From the NCBI GenBank assembly GCA_039583875.1, contig CM077150.1:1-64000 (forward strand): a stretch of DNA of 64,000 nt, in the 5' to 3' direction. This DNA comes from Platanthera guangdongensis (lineage: Eukaryota; Streptophyta; Magnoliopsida; Asparagales; Orchidaceae). The translations under genes were made by a program, and so were the position numbers. The notes under the pieces were generated by a model, which ran no database searches, was not told the origin of the DNA, and saw only the letters and a list, made by a program, of their open reading frames with translations. This document shows, piece after piece, positions 29,267-40,187 of this stretch; the first letter of the stretch is position 1; each line of letters opens with the position of its first letter.

Positions 29267-30167
29267 TGTTGGAACCAAAAACTGAACCCCACGAGAGTTC
29301 GAACCCTGGAGTATAGCTAACACCTACTTCTCCCAAACTCAGACCCTAGACTAGCTATTGAGAACTAAAGAATCGACCCTGGGCAACAACACGGAGGTCC
29401 TCCACTAACCCGGAAGATCTCAGAGCGCTTCCCCTCCCCAACCAAGTGTTGAGCTAAGGATACCTTAGAAAGCGCTACAAGACTTCAGAAAATGAGAAAA
29501 GCTTGCCTTCCGAGATACCATGTGGGTCTATTTATAGAATCCCAGCATCTGGTCTGCCAATATCGTAGCTCCGCTGTTCCAAAAGGCTATATACAGCACA
29601 AAGTGGTCTGCCAATAGCCAAACTCTGTTGTTCTGAGGAACTAAATGCTGACCTCCAGGGGCAACCATGGTAAATTTATCTATGAACCAAACTGAGCGGG
29701 AGGCTTCTCGCAAACCTAGGCGGAAGCCCTTCCGCCTGCCCTGGCGAAAGGCCAATATCCGGCGGAATGCGGGTCTGCCCGCCTACTCGCCCGTTTTACT
29801 TATCTGACCGGATCATCCTAAGTTCAAGAAAATTTGTACAAGTACCGATGCATTGAGTAAAGGTGATCACTAGACGCCTTAAGCTGAAAAGCATTGAGAG
29901 CATCGAGTGAATGATGATCACTCGACGCCTTAAGACGAAAAGCATTGAGAGCGTCGAGTGAATGATGGTCACTGGACGCCTTAAGACGAAAAACATTGAG
30001 AGTGTTGAGTGAAGGGCGATCACTAGACGCCTTAGATCCAGGGAGTTCTACCCACCCCGGAGGCCTTTCGCCTACCCAGGTGCAAGCCTTTTCGCTTACC
30101 CCGACGAAAGGCTCTGAAATCACTTCCCCCGAGGGAAAAACCCACTTAACGAATATTAGGTTGTACA
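29267..30167 (-). mobile_element. solo LTR of a Tat-related element, minus orientation
   Basis: On the minus strand it begins tgtacaacctaat and ends ggttccaaca, the same termini as the Tat LTRs, and its R/U5 half aligns with theirs (agcgctttct, ggggaagcgctct, gatcttccgg). Length is 901 bp. Flanks aacat (29262-29266) and aagat (30168-30172) form a 4/5 target-site duplication. Removing it and one flank copy rejoins the integrase frame (FLKVS...FEKNRKLDPKYVG). A ~62-bp tandem repeat lies in its U3. Confidence 0.92.
29850..30035. repeat. ~62-bp tandem repeat in the solo LTR U3
   Basis: Units of gatcactagacgccttaag + acgaaaagcattgagagcgt + cgagtgaatgatg repeat three to four times with few differences, analogous to the 30-bp array at 6197 next to another related LTR. 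Confidence 0.85.
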
Positions 30168-30540
30168 AAGATATTTGAGAAGAATCGTAAGTTGGACCCC
30201 AAATATGTGGGACCTTTTCAGATTGTTGAGCACAACAGAGTGTCTACTTATAGGCTGGAGTTGTTTGCTACTTTCCCTAGTATTTACTGTGTGTTTCATG
30301 TGAGCCAGTTGCGAAAGTGCTTGCGCAGTGATCGTCAAGTACTTAGCTCTGTCCCCTATTTGCAGCCTAATCTTTCCTTTGTCGAGGAGCCTGTCCATAT
30401 TCTGGAGACACAAGATCGAGTGTTGAGGAGAAAGCTAATTCCTATAGTTAAAGTCCTTTGGAGAAATCAGGACGTCAGGAGTGTAACTTGGGAATTGGAG
30501 TCTACAATGAGAGAATCTCACTCTCACCCATTCTCCTAAT
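30168..30540 (+). pseudogene. Tekay-like integrase C-terminus and chromodomain
   Basis: LDPKYVGPFQIVEHNRVSTY, FHVSQLRKCL, EEPVHILETQDRVLRRKLI and IVKVLWRNQDVRSVTWELE. This is the Tekay/Del form of the tail: a chromodomain-like module in which the aromatic cage is reduced and the signature is (V/I)LW.N....TWE.E. The final part (after 30510) ends with MRESHSHPF-like residues and a stop at 30537-30539. It is open over 115 codons. Confidence 0.9.
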
Positions 30541-30651
30541 TTTCTTCGGTAAGTGTTTTTATCCAGCAAAAATTTTATCTACCACTTTTGCACTTAGGGT
30601 TTGTCTTACGCTCTAAGTTTCAGAACAAAACTTTCTTTTAGGGAGAGTGAC

Positions 30652-30907
30652 TGTAACACCCCTGAATTTTCGATAATTTATTTTAATCTTTTAATTTGAA
30701 TAATTTTTGGAGTTAGGGCATTACGTTACCGTGAAATTAACGGAGCATCGTCGTTAGTGCGTTTTCACGTCCGTTTGGTCAAGATGACCAGATTTTGAAC
30801 TTCTTGGAATAGTTTTAGTTGCTGATGTTAAACTACTTGCTAGTTTTCTGCTATTACTCACTACTTGTTTTCAGTTCTTGCTCTCTGGGAAGGTTTTATG
30901 TTATGAT
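30652..30907 (+). repeat. start of the Tekay-like 3' LTR (left part, cut by a hAT)
   Basis: tgtaacacccctgaattttc at 30652 directly follows the polypurine tract ttttagggagagtgac. The LTR is interrupted after gttatgat (30900-30907) by the hAT insertion and resumes at 35424 with the same 8 bp. Its right end could not be placed; TGTAAC starts and long LTRs are typical for Tekay. Confidence 0.8.
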
Positions 30908-31139
30908 CAATATTGCAGATGTCGGTTTGGGTTTTCATGTCGGTTTTTTATATATCGGGGATATTTCATATATCGGATTTTAATATTTAATTAATTATAT
31001 ATGTAATTAAATGTTATTTTTTTAATTTTTATACATATCACAGTACTACTTATTTTACAACCTATTGAACTTTTAAATACTAAAATCTATATGTAGTATT
31101 TAACATACAACACTTTAAATATGAAAACTCAAACATACA

Positions 31140-33828
31140 TCATTCTTCATCACCTGAAAACTCATCTATAGTTGGCAGAGTAGATAGAATATGATCTTCA
31201 TCCGATGAACCCTCTAGATCTCCCTCGTCCACTTCAGATATTTTTCTATTTCCCCTTCTTTGATAACTAATTGCCACTTATTTGCTTGTAGCTAATCTTT
31301 GAGGTCTCCTTTCATCATGATCAGCGTCGACTATATTGCCAATTTGCGCTCATGTCAGCCCCTCGCCAGGAAAGACTTCATCATCGTCATCTTCATCTTC
31401 ATCCTCCTCAGGATCAACATTTACCATCCACTCTTGTACCATTCCAGAATCAACATTTTTAGTTGTCAATGGATCCCGAGATGTCTCTGAATATTTTGAC
31501 TTTAGCAAAGCATTGAACTTTACAAATACTAAATCGTTCAATCTCTTGCTATCAAGTTTATTTCTCTTTTTAGAATGTATTTGTACATTTTTAAAAAGAG
31601 TTAAATAATGCATACAATCATATAATAACATATAAATGTTTAACTACATAACTAAATTAATGTATACCATCTCGAAGGTGCTTCAGTTCCTCTCACAGCC
31701 AGAAGATGAAGTAGTCAGACTTAAAATTTTCATGGCCATAGTTTTAAGGTACGGCGTATCAGCACCGTTAAGACGCCACCAATGTACTGTGAAAATTAAA
31801 ATGACAACACAATGTATTAAACTATTAATTATTTATTTATTATACATAAATACATCATTATTGTTAATAAATAATTAAATATATATATTAAAATGTACCT
31901 GGATTTAAGTTGGGATTTTGTAGCTGTCTCTTTGCCATCTCTTTACCAAATAACCCTTGTTGGTATTGGTAAACATCAAGCTCAGCGCTGATGTGATCCT
32001 GTGTAGAAGGATCTTTCCTATATATCCTTGAGAGACACTCAACAAAACCACTCATAAACCTTCTGTCAGCCTCAATCTCCACTCGATGAGAATAATAAAA
32101 ATATGGGTTTAAGTAATACCCTGCAAAGTGTATAGGACTGTTCAACCTCCACTCGACAAAAATAATAAAAATTTGGGTTTAAGTAATAACCTGCAAGGTG
32201 CAGAGGGCTGCTCATCTTTTTCTCTCATCTGCTATCAATCAACTTCCATATAGGAAGATATTTGTTCTCTTGGTGATCGAGAACTACGACAATCTCTTCC
32301 CTAGCTTTTTTGATATCACCATATAACCACCGCATGGATGGTGTATCCCCGTCGACTCTTCTCAAAACTCTCACAAATGGTGTGAATATACCAACAGCCA
32401 GCTCGACATTCGCCCAAAATCTAGCGCTCATCACTATCATTGCAGCCTACCATATGCAAAATAAAATATTAAGAAAATACTATAAAAGGGCAACTTTCAA
32501 AATATATATTTTAAATGAAATGAATAAAGAAGCAATAGTTTTACCTGCTTTCCCCCAGCACTACTGGCCAACTTTGTTGCAGCCCACTTTGCAGATGTGA
32601 ATAAACCCCTCAATTGATTCTTCTTCTCTAAGATGCTCTGTAAAGATAGAAATGCTGTAGCGAATCTCGTCACACCTGGTCGAATAAGCTCATGAGAGTC
32701 CAAGTCCTTTGTTGACTCTCTAAACATGTCGAGCGAGATGGTGTGACCATAGATGAATATAGAGAGTTGCCGGCCTAAGGAGATAGTACTCTTTATTGCC
32801 TTTAATTTTCCTATATCTTGTAACAGTAGATTAATAGTGTGAGCCGCACAACAACTCCAAAAAATCGTAGGTCTTTTCAAAGTCATAAGCTTTGCAGCAG
32901 CCATATTATTGGACGCGCTATCCGTCACAATTTGCGGGATACCATGCTCTCCTGGGCTCTCAGGGCTATCAATCGCCTCACCCAAGAAGTCAAAGATGAA
33001 CTTCCCATCGTGTGTGGAGGAGGAGACATTCTTCGAAATCCAGAATGCTACTCCAGAACTACAATGTATCATGATATTCATCACGCTCCTACCCTTCCGA
33101 TCTGTCCACGCATCGACCATGATACTGCAACCATTCAATTTGCATGTCTGCGTGAATATGCCCAACATCTCCTTCGTCCTCTCCACCTCCCCTCGCAAAA
33201 TTTTCTCTCTCAACTCATAAAACATTGGGATCTTCATCCCAGGTCCGCATAAACCAATGGCATGAGTCATCTGCTGAAAGGATGAATTACATATGACGTT
33301 AAACAGGATCCCGTTTTCATATGCCCATCTACTTATGTACACGACAGCATCATCTCTGGCTTTCTTTTTGTACATACTCTCTATCGTGCTTTGTTGGGAA
33401 TCTTTTCCCTTGGTAGACTCGACAGCTGAATGAACAAACTGGTCCATTGGACCCTTTGAACCTGTGCTCCTAAGTATGCTAGTATCCTCTTCTTGATCAA
33501 CATGCACTCCTCCAACAACCACCTCATTTAAGATTGCTTCAAACTTGGCACTTTTAGCCCTCTTACTCTGTAAATTTGAGTTCAGGGCCGAATCCGCTTT
33601 AGCCTTAACGTCGGCGGGAACCTGAGGGCATGGCTTAACATTACCCTTTCACCCAGCCAAGTGATGCTTGAAACGTTTAATTCCGCCATTCACTGTCTGC
33701 TTGCAGTAGTTGCATTTGATTCGCTTTGTGTCATTTGCAATCAACTTCTCACCAAATGCCCCGAACGGATCTCTACCGGTTGGTACCAGAGATACGGGAG
33801 CCTCACTAGAACCAGCAGAAGAAGACAT
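31140..33828 (-). pseudogene. hAT transposase (BED finger, DUF659, dimerisation domain)
   Basis: Start ATG 33828. A BED finger follows (CNYCKQTVNGGIKRFKHHLAG), interrupted by TGA at 33649-33651. The exon at 33522-32545 carries DUF659 with GCSIMVDAWTDRKGRSVMNI, IVTDSASNNMAA and WSCCAAHTINLLLQDIGK, including the catalytic Asp positions. An intron (32544-32447, cag|gtaaaa...gtag|gct, 98 bp) leads to ARFWANVELAVGIFTPFVRV. The hAT dimerisation block near 31670-31800 reads WWRLNGADTPYLKTMAMKIL then SSSGCERN with TGA (31683-31685) where family members have Trp. HSKKRNKLDSKRLNDLVFV follows, then an acidic tail with one more stop, ending at 31140. In the family this protein cuts and pastes the element; this copy cannot. 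Confidence 0.92.
32082..32215 (-). repeat. short tandem duplication inside the transposase gene
   Basis: The segment coding HFAGYYLNPYFYY is present twice in a row (about 32082-32150 and 32151-32215), with few differences. Family members have it once. Either copy could be read after splicing at the preceding tgcag. Confidence 0.75.
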
Positions 33829-34589
33829 TCTAATAGGACACGAAATGAAAATAATATTAGTTAAATGAAATGAAAAAAATATTTAACATAACTATATCAC
33901 GAGAAAAATTGCTAGTTGGAAAAAAATCAACATCATAAAAGCCTCATAACTTCATTAGATCGTTAGATCTTCAGATATCTTTTATATTATCCATGCAATA
34001 CTTTATTTATCCAACAAAATTTTATATTCTCAGTAGTATACTAGTATACAAAGTTATAACTATCATTCAAACTTTTAAAGTATCCAACAAAATGAACAAA
34101 ACATTCAAGTATCATTCAAATTTTCAAAGCATCTCACACTTTATTTATTAAAAGACACAAAGCAGCAGGACAATTAAAAATGTGCTTGGATATACATGTA
34201 TCATTGATTGCAAAATGAAGTTGGATAAATAACTATTAATAAGGGTATTTCAAATCATTTGTTGATTAATAAATGTGTCAAATAAAAATAAAATAGCAAC
34301 TAATAAGACAAATAAAACAACAACGCAACCACTATATTACAACCAGCAAGACAACCACAAATAAAATATCGGACCGACATGTCCGACAACATGTCTCTGG
34401 TTCTTTCTTTTAGCCCAGAGAGTTTGCACAGGACAATCAATGAAAGCTTCTAGCAACAACTAATAAGACAAATAAAGCAACAAGGCAGCCACCAACAACT
34501 AAATAGGTCGGCAGCCACCAGTAACAACCTACAAGGCAGCCACCATGCTACAGCCGACAGCTAGCACAACAACCAACAAAAAAATGCAG

Positions 34590-35100
34590 AGCGATAGAAT
34601 GAGAGGGGGAGGTAGGGAGAAGAATGAACCAGCCGAGAGAGAACCAACGAGCAGGGAGAAGAGAGAGCACCAGATAACTAGAGAACCAGAGCACCAAAGA
34701 GCACCAGCGAGTAGGGAGAAGAAAGAACCAGCGAGATAGAGTGCCGACAGCACACGAGAGAGGGAGAGCACCAACGAGCTAGAGAACACCAGAGAACCAG
34801 AGAACCAGAGCACCAGCGAGTAGGGAGAAGAAAGAACCAACGAGATAGAGTGCCGACAGTGCGCGAGAGAGGGAGAGCACCAACGAGCTAGAGAGCACCA
34901 GAGAACCAGAGAACAAGAGAACCAGAGCACCAAAGAGCACCAGCGAGTAGGGAGAATAAAGAACCAGCGAGATAGAGTGCCGACAGCGCGCGAGAGAGGG
35001 AGAGCACCAACGAGCTAGAGAGCACCAGAGAACAAGAGAACCAGAGAGCACCAACGAGCAGGGAGAAGAAAGAACCAGAGAGATAGTGTCGCCAGCGCGC
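34590..35100. repeat. ~105-130-bp tandem repeats upstream of the transposase
   Basis: The sequence gtagggagaagaaagaacc ... gagatagagtgccgacag ... gagagggagagcaccaacg recurs at about 34711, 34820 and 34946, with partial copies on both sides. It is purine-rich and would lie in the promoter/5'UTR of the transposase gene. Long frames on both strands are low-complexity artefacts. Confidence 0.85.
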
Positions 35101-35431
35101 GCGGGAGAGCTAGGGCAGGAGCGACGGGGAGAGCTAGGGCAGAGCGACGGGATGGAATGAAATGAGCGGGGTCGGGGGTGTTAAAACAGTAGCCCGACCC
35201 GCTCATTTCATTAATAAATAATAATAAAATATAAAATTAATAATTTTATATAAAAAAAGCTTAAAAAACGCCCGAAATCAGGCATTTTTTGGTTAACCGA
35301 CATGTCAGCACGCTATTTTCAAAACGCCACACCCAGAATTTGTGCCGGTTTTGTATCGTTTTTGCTCTCAAACCTTCATGTCGGCCGATATGTCCGACAT
35401 GTCGGCCGATATCCACAACAATGGTTATGAT

Positions 35432-36727
35432 GCATGTTAGGTGTTTTTAAAATATAAAAACTGCATTTTAGTGTAAAATCATGACCTCCCTTTTAAGTGA
35501 ATGTCACTCTATTTTAAAATTATAAAACTTTTTTTTATTTCTACTAAATTTAGAAGCTCTCTGGGAAGGAATTTAGCATGCTTGTTGGGTCTTCATGCTC
35601 GTGCAGGATAAAACGAAATAAGCTACGCATTTTTCCGTTGCGTATATACTTTTTACTTGTGGACTAGTTGATCCACTGAACCGAGAGACACAGTCTTTAA
35701 AAGCTTCAATTTAAATTAAGTTTTCAAACATAAAAAATAAATGTTTTTTTACTAAAGCAAGGTAAAACACGGAGCCGTTTTAGCGTCTGCAGTTGTCCCA
35801 TGTATGATGTGTCATCATAATGTGTATTTTCTCTTACTCTGATAATAAATAATTGCTGAGAAAATGCAGGTCGTGATAACTAACAAGTCCTTATACCACT
35901 CCATCCCGAGCCTCCGGCTCGCAGGACTAACAAGTCATCATATCACTACAACACCGAGCCTCCAACTCGCAGGACTAACATGTCCTTGTACCACTCCATC
36001 CCATAACACATGATGAGGTTCACTGTTATCTTATTTCACCTACTTAGATTACTCTTGTCTACTGTTTGGTTATACATAGAGATTTACGATAAATCTTGAA
36101 CTACTCGAAGTCTACTTGGTGAAGGGCTCAACGGTACTAGGAAATTTGATGGGGTGAAGCCCATATTTCTTTTTCTCAAGATATTTACTTGGATTGCTCT
36201 TATCATTTTAATGTAGATTATAACTCGTTTTAGGGAGAGTGATATAACCTTTGAATTCCAACGTTACTACTCCCTTCAACGTCCATGTGACCCGTCACTC
36301 CTTGATCAATTATCCTATGACTCGAATCAGAAGTTTAGACCACATCTAATAATGTCATTACATTGTCCTTGTCAAATCCTATGTTGTTCTTAAGTTGACT
36401 TAGCACGTGTTTTGTTAAACACCACTCACTTCTATCCTTAGGAATTTATGCCAACAAGTGACATTTCATCGAAACTCATATAAATGTTCTAAACTTCATA
36501 CCAAGGATGTATTGTGATCCAAATTATGTCCTATCAGAAAAACTATAAAATTGTCAAGCAATTAGTTTATGAAAATTTCATTAATTTACACATGTGACGT
36601 TAAATCGTATTTTTACTCAAACTATAGAACATTTTACCCTAAATATAAATTTATTTATTAAATTTCAAAGTAATAACATATGTGTAATGTGTGCGAAACA
36701 ATGACATTTTTTATAGTTAATTGCGTG
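35432..36727 (+). other. LTR remainder and unassigned retroelement remnants
   Basis: No coding region. The first part must be the rest of the Tekay-like LTR. At about 35885-36000 a ~60-bp unit (aactaacaagtcc ... cgagcctcc.gctcgcagg) is repeated about two and a half times. At 36231-36262 ttttagggagagtga is followed by tataacctttgaattcc, a mutated copy of the polypurine tract and LTR start seen at 30636-30670, so a second related remnant ends here. Confidence 0.5.
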
Positions 36728-37199
36728 CAGTCATGTACAAAAGGACCGGGCCCAGTGGGCCGGTCCGAGCTCGGCCCGGTAAAAGCCCGACCTGGGCCGA
36801 GGTCGGGCCCAGGACCCATACAGGGCTTAGGTTTAGAGCCACTGCGCGGCCCGATACCCGACTCGGTCCGGGCTGGGCAAAGCCCGATTTTCGGGCTTTT
36901 CCTGGGCCGGGCTAGGGCCGGGCAAAGCCCGGGCTAAGGCCGGGCAAAGCCTGGCGAAAAAGAAGAGCATAACAACTCTTATTAGAGCCGTTAATTAAAC
37001 GGCTCTAATAAGAGCTGTTAGCTGCTAACAGCTCTAATAAGAGTCGTTAGCAGCGGCCAGCTACCCCGCTGGCCGCTGCTGTACAGTAGTACAACAGCAG
37101 ATGTTGTGCAACAGCTGTTGTACTGCTGTACAGAGCCTAGGGCCTAGGTTGGCCAGCCTAGGCCCTAGGCTCACTATTTAAAAAATAATAATTTTTTTA

Positions 37200-37400
37200 A
37201 TAACCCCCTCCCCCGCTCTCTCCCACTCTCTCTCCCACTCTCTCTCTCTCATTCCCCAATCCCCAACCCGAGCACCCCCCCTCTCTCTGACTCTCTCTCA
37301 CACTCTCTCTCCCACTCACTCTCTCTCGTCTCTCTCTCTCTCTCTCTCTCACTCTCTCTCTATTTCTCTCTCCAACTCACTCAATCTCTCACTCTCCAAG
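37200..37400. repeat. CT-rich low-complexity leader
   Basis: Runs of tctctctcac and ccccctcccc precede the BED exon; probably the 5'UTR/promoter of the hAT transposase. Confidence 0.8.
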
Positions 37401-37423
37401 GCTCTCACTACCATAACGACAAC

Positions 37424-37672
37424 ATGACGTCGTCCTCCTCAACGCTTGGGTCGTCTACTCAGAGTACGCCTGTAGTGGTGGAGCACAATCGTAAGGCGAC
37501 AGTTTGGGAGCACTTCGATAAGGTTCAAGTTGGCGCCGAATTTAAGGCGCGGTGCAAATTATGCTCGAAGTTGCTGACCCTTACCGACAACTCGACACTA
37601 TCAAGACACCTTAAGTCTTGCATGTCAAAACAAGCTCCTGAGTCGAATCAAGCTCAAATTTCAAGAGCATGA
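37424..37672 (+). pseudogene. BED zinc-finger exon of the Ac-like transposase
   Basis: 82 codons from ATG: Ser/Thr-rich start, KATVWEHFDKVQVGAEFKARC, CKLCSK, LSRHLKSCMSK, then QAQIS and a stop. The C-x2-C plus H-x4-C residues of the BED finger are all kept. The downstream sequence continues in another frame (WTYDQLRQWDLQMKHVIKRG), so a frameshift or lost splice site separates it from the rest of the transposase. It is the paralogue of the exon at 5903. Confidence 0.88.
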
Positions 37673-39370
37673 AAAATTTGGACATACGATCAACTTCGCC
37701 AATGGGACCTGCAGATGAAACATGTCATCAAACGCGGGTTGCCATTCAGTCATTACGACAACGAGAATGCGACAGAGTACATACATGGAGGTTTTCAACC
37801 CAAATATCAACAGGTAAGTAGAGTTTCTCTTAGGCGCGATGCGATTAAAACTTATTTAGAATCAAAACATTTGTTAATAATTTTTTTTGAAAATTTTGAG
37901 GGTCGTGTAAATTTAACGAGTGACGTTTGAAGCAGTAGCATAAAAGTAGGATTATCGTACATATGTATCACGTGTCATTGGATCGATCCCGTCTCATGAG
38001 AGTTAAATAAGCGCGTAATTTGTTTTGAAGATTTCGAATATCCGCACATTGGTAAAGCTATATATAATGTAATTATGAAATGTGTGCTTGAATTTAAATT
38101 AAAAGATAAAATAATGAGTATTTCTTTTGATAACACCTCTAACAATAACGTAGCTATTGATTGGTTAAAACGCGATTTAAAACCAATGCTAAACGGTGCG
38201 TTTTTTCACACTCGCTGTGTTTGTCATGTTTTAAATTTAGTAGTATAAGATAGCTTAGCCGCTATGAAACCGTATATTGAAAATATTCGTTTTATGCTTA
38301 GAGTCATTTATAGTTCTAGGCAACGATCGTAGGATTTTAAAAATTTTGTAAACGCACAGGGTAAAAAAATATTTGAAATCACAATTTGATATGCCTATTA
38401 GATGAAACTCAACATATAAAATGTTAAAAAGAATATTTCAACAAAAATCACTCCTTATGGAATATTATAATATGGTAAATAATCATGATTTAACTGATGC
38501 CGATTGAGACGTATTAGGACATTACATGGATTTATTAAAATATTTTTATAGGACGACAGTTTTTTTATCTGGCGTGTACTATCCCACTAGCTCACCAGTT
38601 ATTGAAAATTTTATAAAAATCGCACAAAAATTTAATTATTATAGACAACATGATTGATGACTTGCATTAATTGAAATAATGAAAGAAAATTTTAAAATTA
38701 TTATAAAGAAATGTATGCAATGTTTTCGTGCTTCACCACTTTAAATCTGTTATTCAGTGTAGACGATTTAGAAAATTTGATAAAAGAAATAAATACAAAC
38801 TTAAATTTAAGCTTAAATTTCGATGATTGTGACGACATTAGTATTATAAAATTTAATTCTCTTTTTACTGAGTGTTACAATTTTTATGATAACTTATATG
38901 ACTCCCGGCCCCGGGAAGAAATATCGTGACAAAAAACAAAAGATAATTTTAAAAACAAAATTTTAGAATTAACAGCTAGGAAAAAGACGCGCACATCTAG
39001 TAGTTTAAATGAATTAGGATTGTATAATAAAATATAATTCCGTGATTTTATGAACACGGAGGAGATTGAAAACTTCGATCTCTTAAAATGGTGGAAATGT
39101 AAAGTTACTACGTATCCTATTTTGGTATATATGCCCCGTGATTTACTAACAATTCAAGCTAGTACGGTAGCTTCGGAGTCCGCTTTTTCTATGAGTGGTA
39201 GAGTTTTGAACGAGCGGAGGAGCCGGCTCAATGAAAAATCTCTGAAAATGTGCATCTGCTACAAGGACTACTTGGATGGTATGAAAAGGAACCATCACAT
39301 TACAACATTAAAGGATAGCTCAGAGGGGATCGAAGACGAGATGAACGCGATGAATTTACAAGATGATTGA
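37673..39370 (+). pseudogene. Ac-like transposase body, heavily broken
   Basis: Recognisable pieces, separated by more than ten stops or shifts: DQLRQWDLQMKHVIKRGLPF (37690-37745), SFDNTSNNNVAIDWLKRDLK and HTRCVCHVLNLVV (38130-38245), YIENIRFMLRVIYSSRQR, LENLIKEINTNL (38770-38800), and the C-terminal dimerisation domain at 39077-39270: LLKWWKCKVTTYPILVYMPR, IQASTVASESAFSMSGRVL, ERRSRLNEKSLKMCICYKDY. In family members the last domain ends the protein about here. No active transposase. Confidence 0.9.
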
Positions 39371-39872
39371 AGAGCAAACCCACATATAGTACCTGACTTC
39401 AAAGTTAAAACTGTATTTTTCTGTTTTGTTAAATTAATTAATAGTGTAGTTTTTTATCTAAAATTTAAAATGATAATAAATTTCATTTTTTTAAATTTTT
39501 TTTCAATTAATGTAAATTGTAAAATGTAAATATTTTTTAATATTAATTAAATTGAATTTTTTTTGTCCATACGAGCGAATTGTTTTAGTGTATTAAATTT
39601 TTTTAGTATATTAAAATTTCGAAAATAATTTAATTATTATATTTTTTAGAAAATATAATTATAAAGCCCGACCCCGGCCTTGGCCCGGCCCGAAGGGCCG
39701 GATCAGGCCCTTCCCAGGGCAGGGGCCCGAGCCCGGCTTCAGAAAAGCCCGGGCCTGATCCAGTTGAGAAAAGCTCGGACATGATCCGGTTGAGAAAAGC
39801 TCGGGCCCGATCCAGTTGAGAAAAGCTCGGGCCCGTTGAGCCCGGTACCGGGCCGGCCCGATGGGGTCACTA

Positions 39873-40187
39873 AATGCGTGGTTTTAATCCCCCGCTTGCG
39901 GGAGGAGGCCCATCGAGAACCAGAGAGCTGCGCTCTTCCAGCCAATCTCCTCTCTGGCGCTGGTGCGCCGGATTTTCCGAGAAAAAACCATGTAGTATCG
40001 ATTTGTAATTCTATTTGTACAGACGTACAGTGATGGAGCAGTTGGAGTTGTTTTGATCTTTATCCTAATCGTCACCGTTGCTCTTATCTTTAAATTCGTT
40101 CGCAATCTTTCCTTCTCCATTATTACCATATATTTTTTTTGCTGCTTTTTGATACCTAGCAAAAAACTTCACTTTTATCCTGAAGAA
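39873..40187 (+). promoter_or_regulatory. promoter/5'UTR of the xylulose kinase gene
   Basis: Only 315 bp separate the hAT end from the start codon. This stretch has a ccaat box (39940-39944), no clear TATA, and a pyrimidine-rich leader before tgaagaaATGtcc. Any further upstream promoter has been displaced 3.1 kb by the hAT. Confidence 0.45.

Larger units (their letters stand above)
30908..35423 (-). mobile_element. hAT transposon of the DUF659 type, 4.5 kb
   Basis: A perfect 8-bp target-site duplication gttatgat (30900-30907, 35424-35431) flanks imperfect terminal inverted repeats: caatattgcagatgtcgg at the left against cattgttgtggatatcgg at the right (13 of 18 identical). Subterminal regions repeat gtcgg/ccgacatg. 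The minus-strand transposase gene is complete but has premature stops. hAT elements make 8-bp duplications, which agrees. Confidence 0.95.
11515..36240 (+). mobile_element. Tekay/Del-like chromovirus broken by three nested insertions
   Basis: Protease, RT, RNase H, integrase and chromodomain-like tail of one Ty3/gypsy element are spread over 11515-12693, 27509-29266 and 30168-30540. The 3' LTR begins at 30652 (tgtaacaccc) after the purine tract ttttagggagagtgac. Removing the Tat element (12694-27508) and the solo LTR (29267-30167) restores continuous protein homology across each join. The LTR is cut by a hAT at 30908-35423. No gag or 5' LTR is visible, so the element is truncated on the left. 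Its right end is uncertain. Confidence 0.8.
36728..39872 (+). mobile_element. Ac-like hAT transposon, 3.1 kb, degenerate
   Basis: Left end cagtcatgtacaaaaggacc and right end (reversed) tagtgaccccatcgggcc form weak inverted repeats. Both ends are followed by dense gggccgg/cccggcc subterminal motifs (36745-36955, 39665-39865). Flanks attgcgtg (36720-36727) and aatgcgtg (39873-39880) give a 7/8 target-site duplication. Inside are a BED exon and a decayed transposase body on the + strand. Such GGGCC-rich ends are a familiar look of plant Ac-like hATs. Confidence 0.88.

Noticed and set aside
29850..30035. CRISPR-like spacing of short repeats here and at 6197-6375
   Set aside because: Units are adjacent and vary throughout, with no unique spacers, in a plant genome; they are ordinary tandem repeats in LTRs.
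34529..35054. Hydrophobic Leu/Ser-rich minus frames that look like membrane segments
   Set aside because: Reverse translation of purine-rich tandem repeats; same pattern in several frames.
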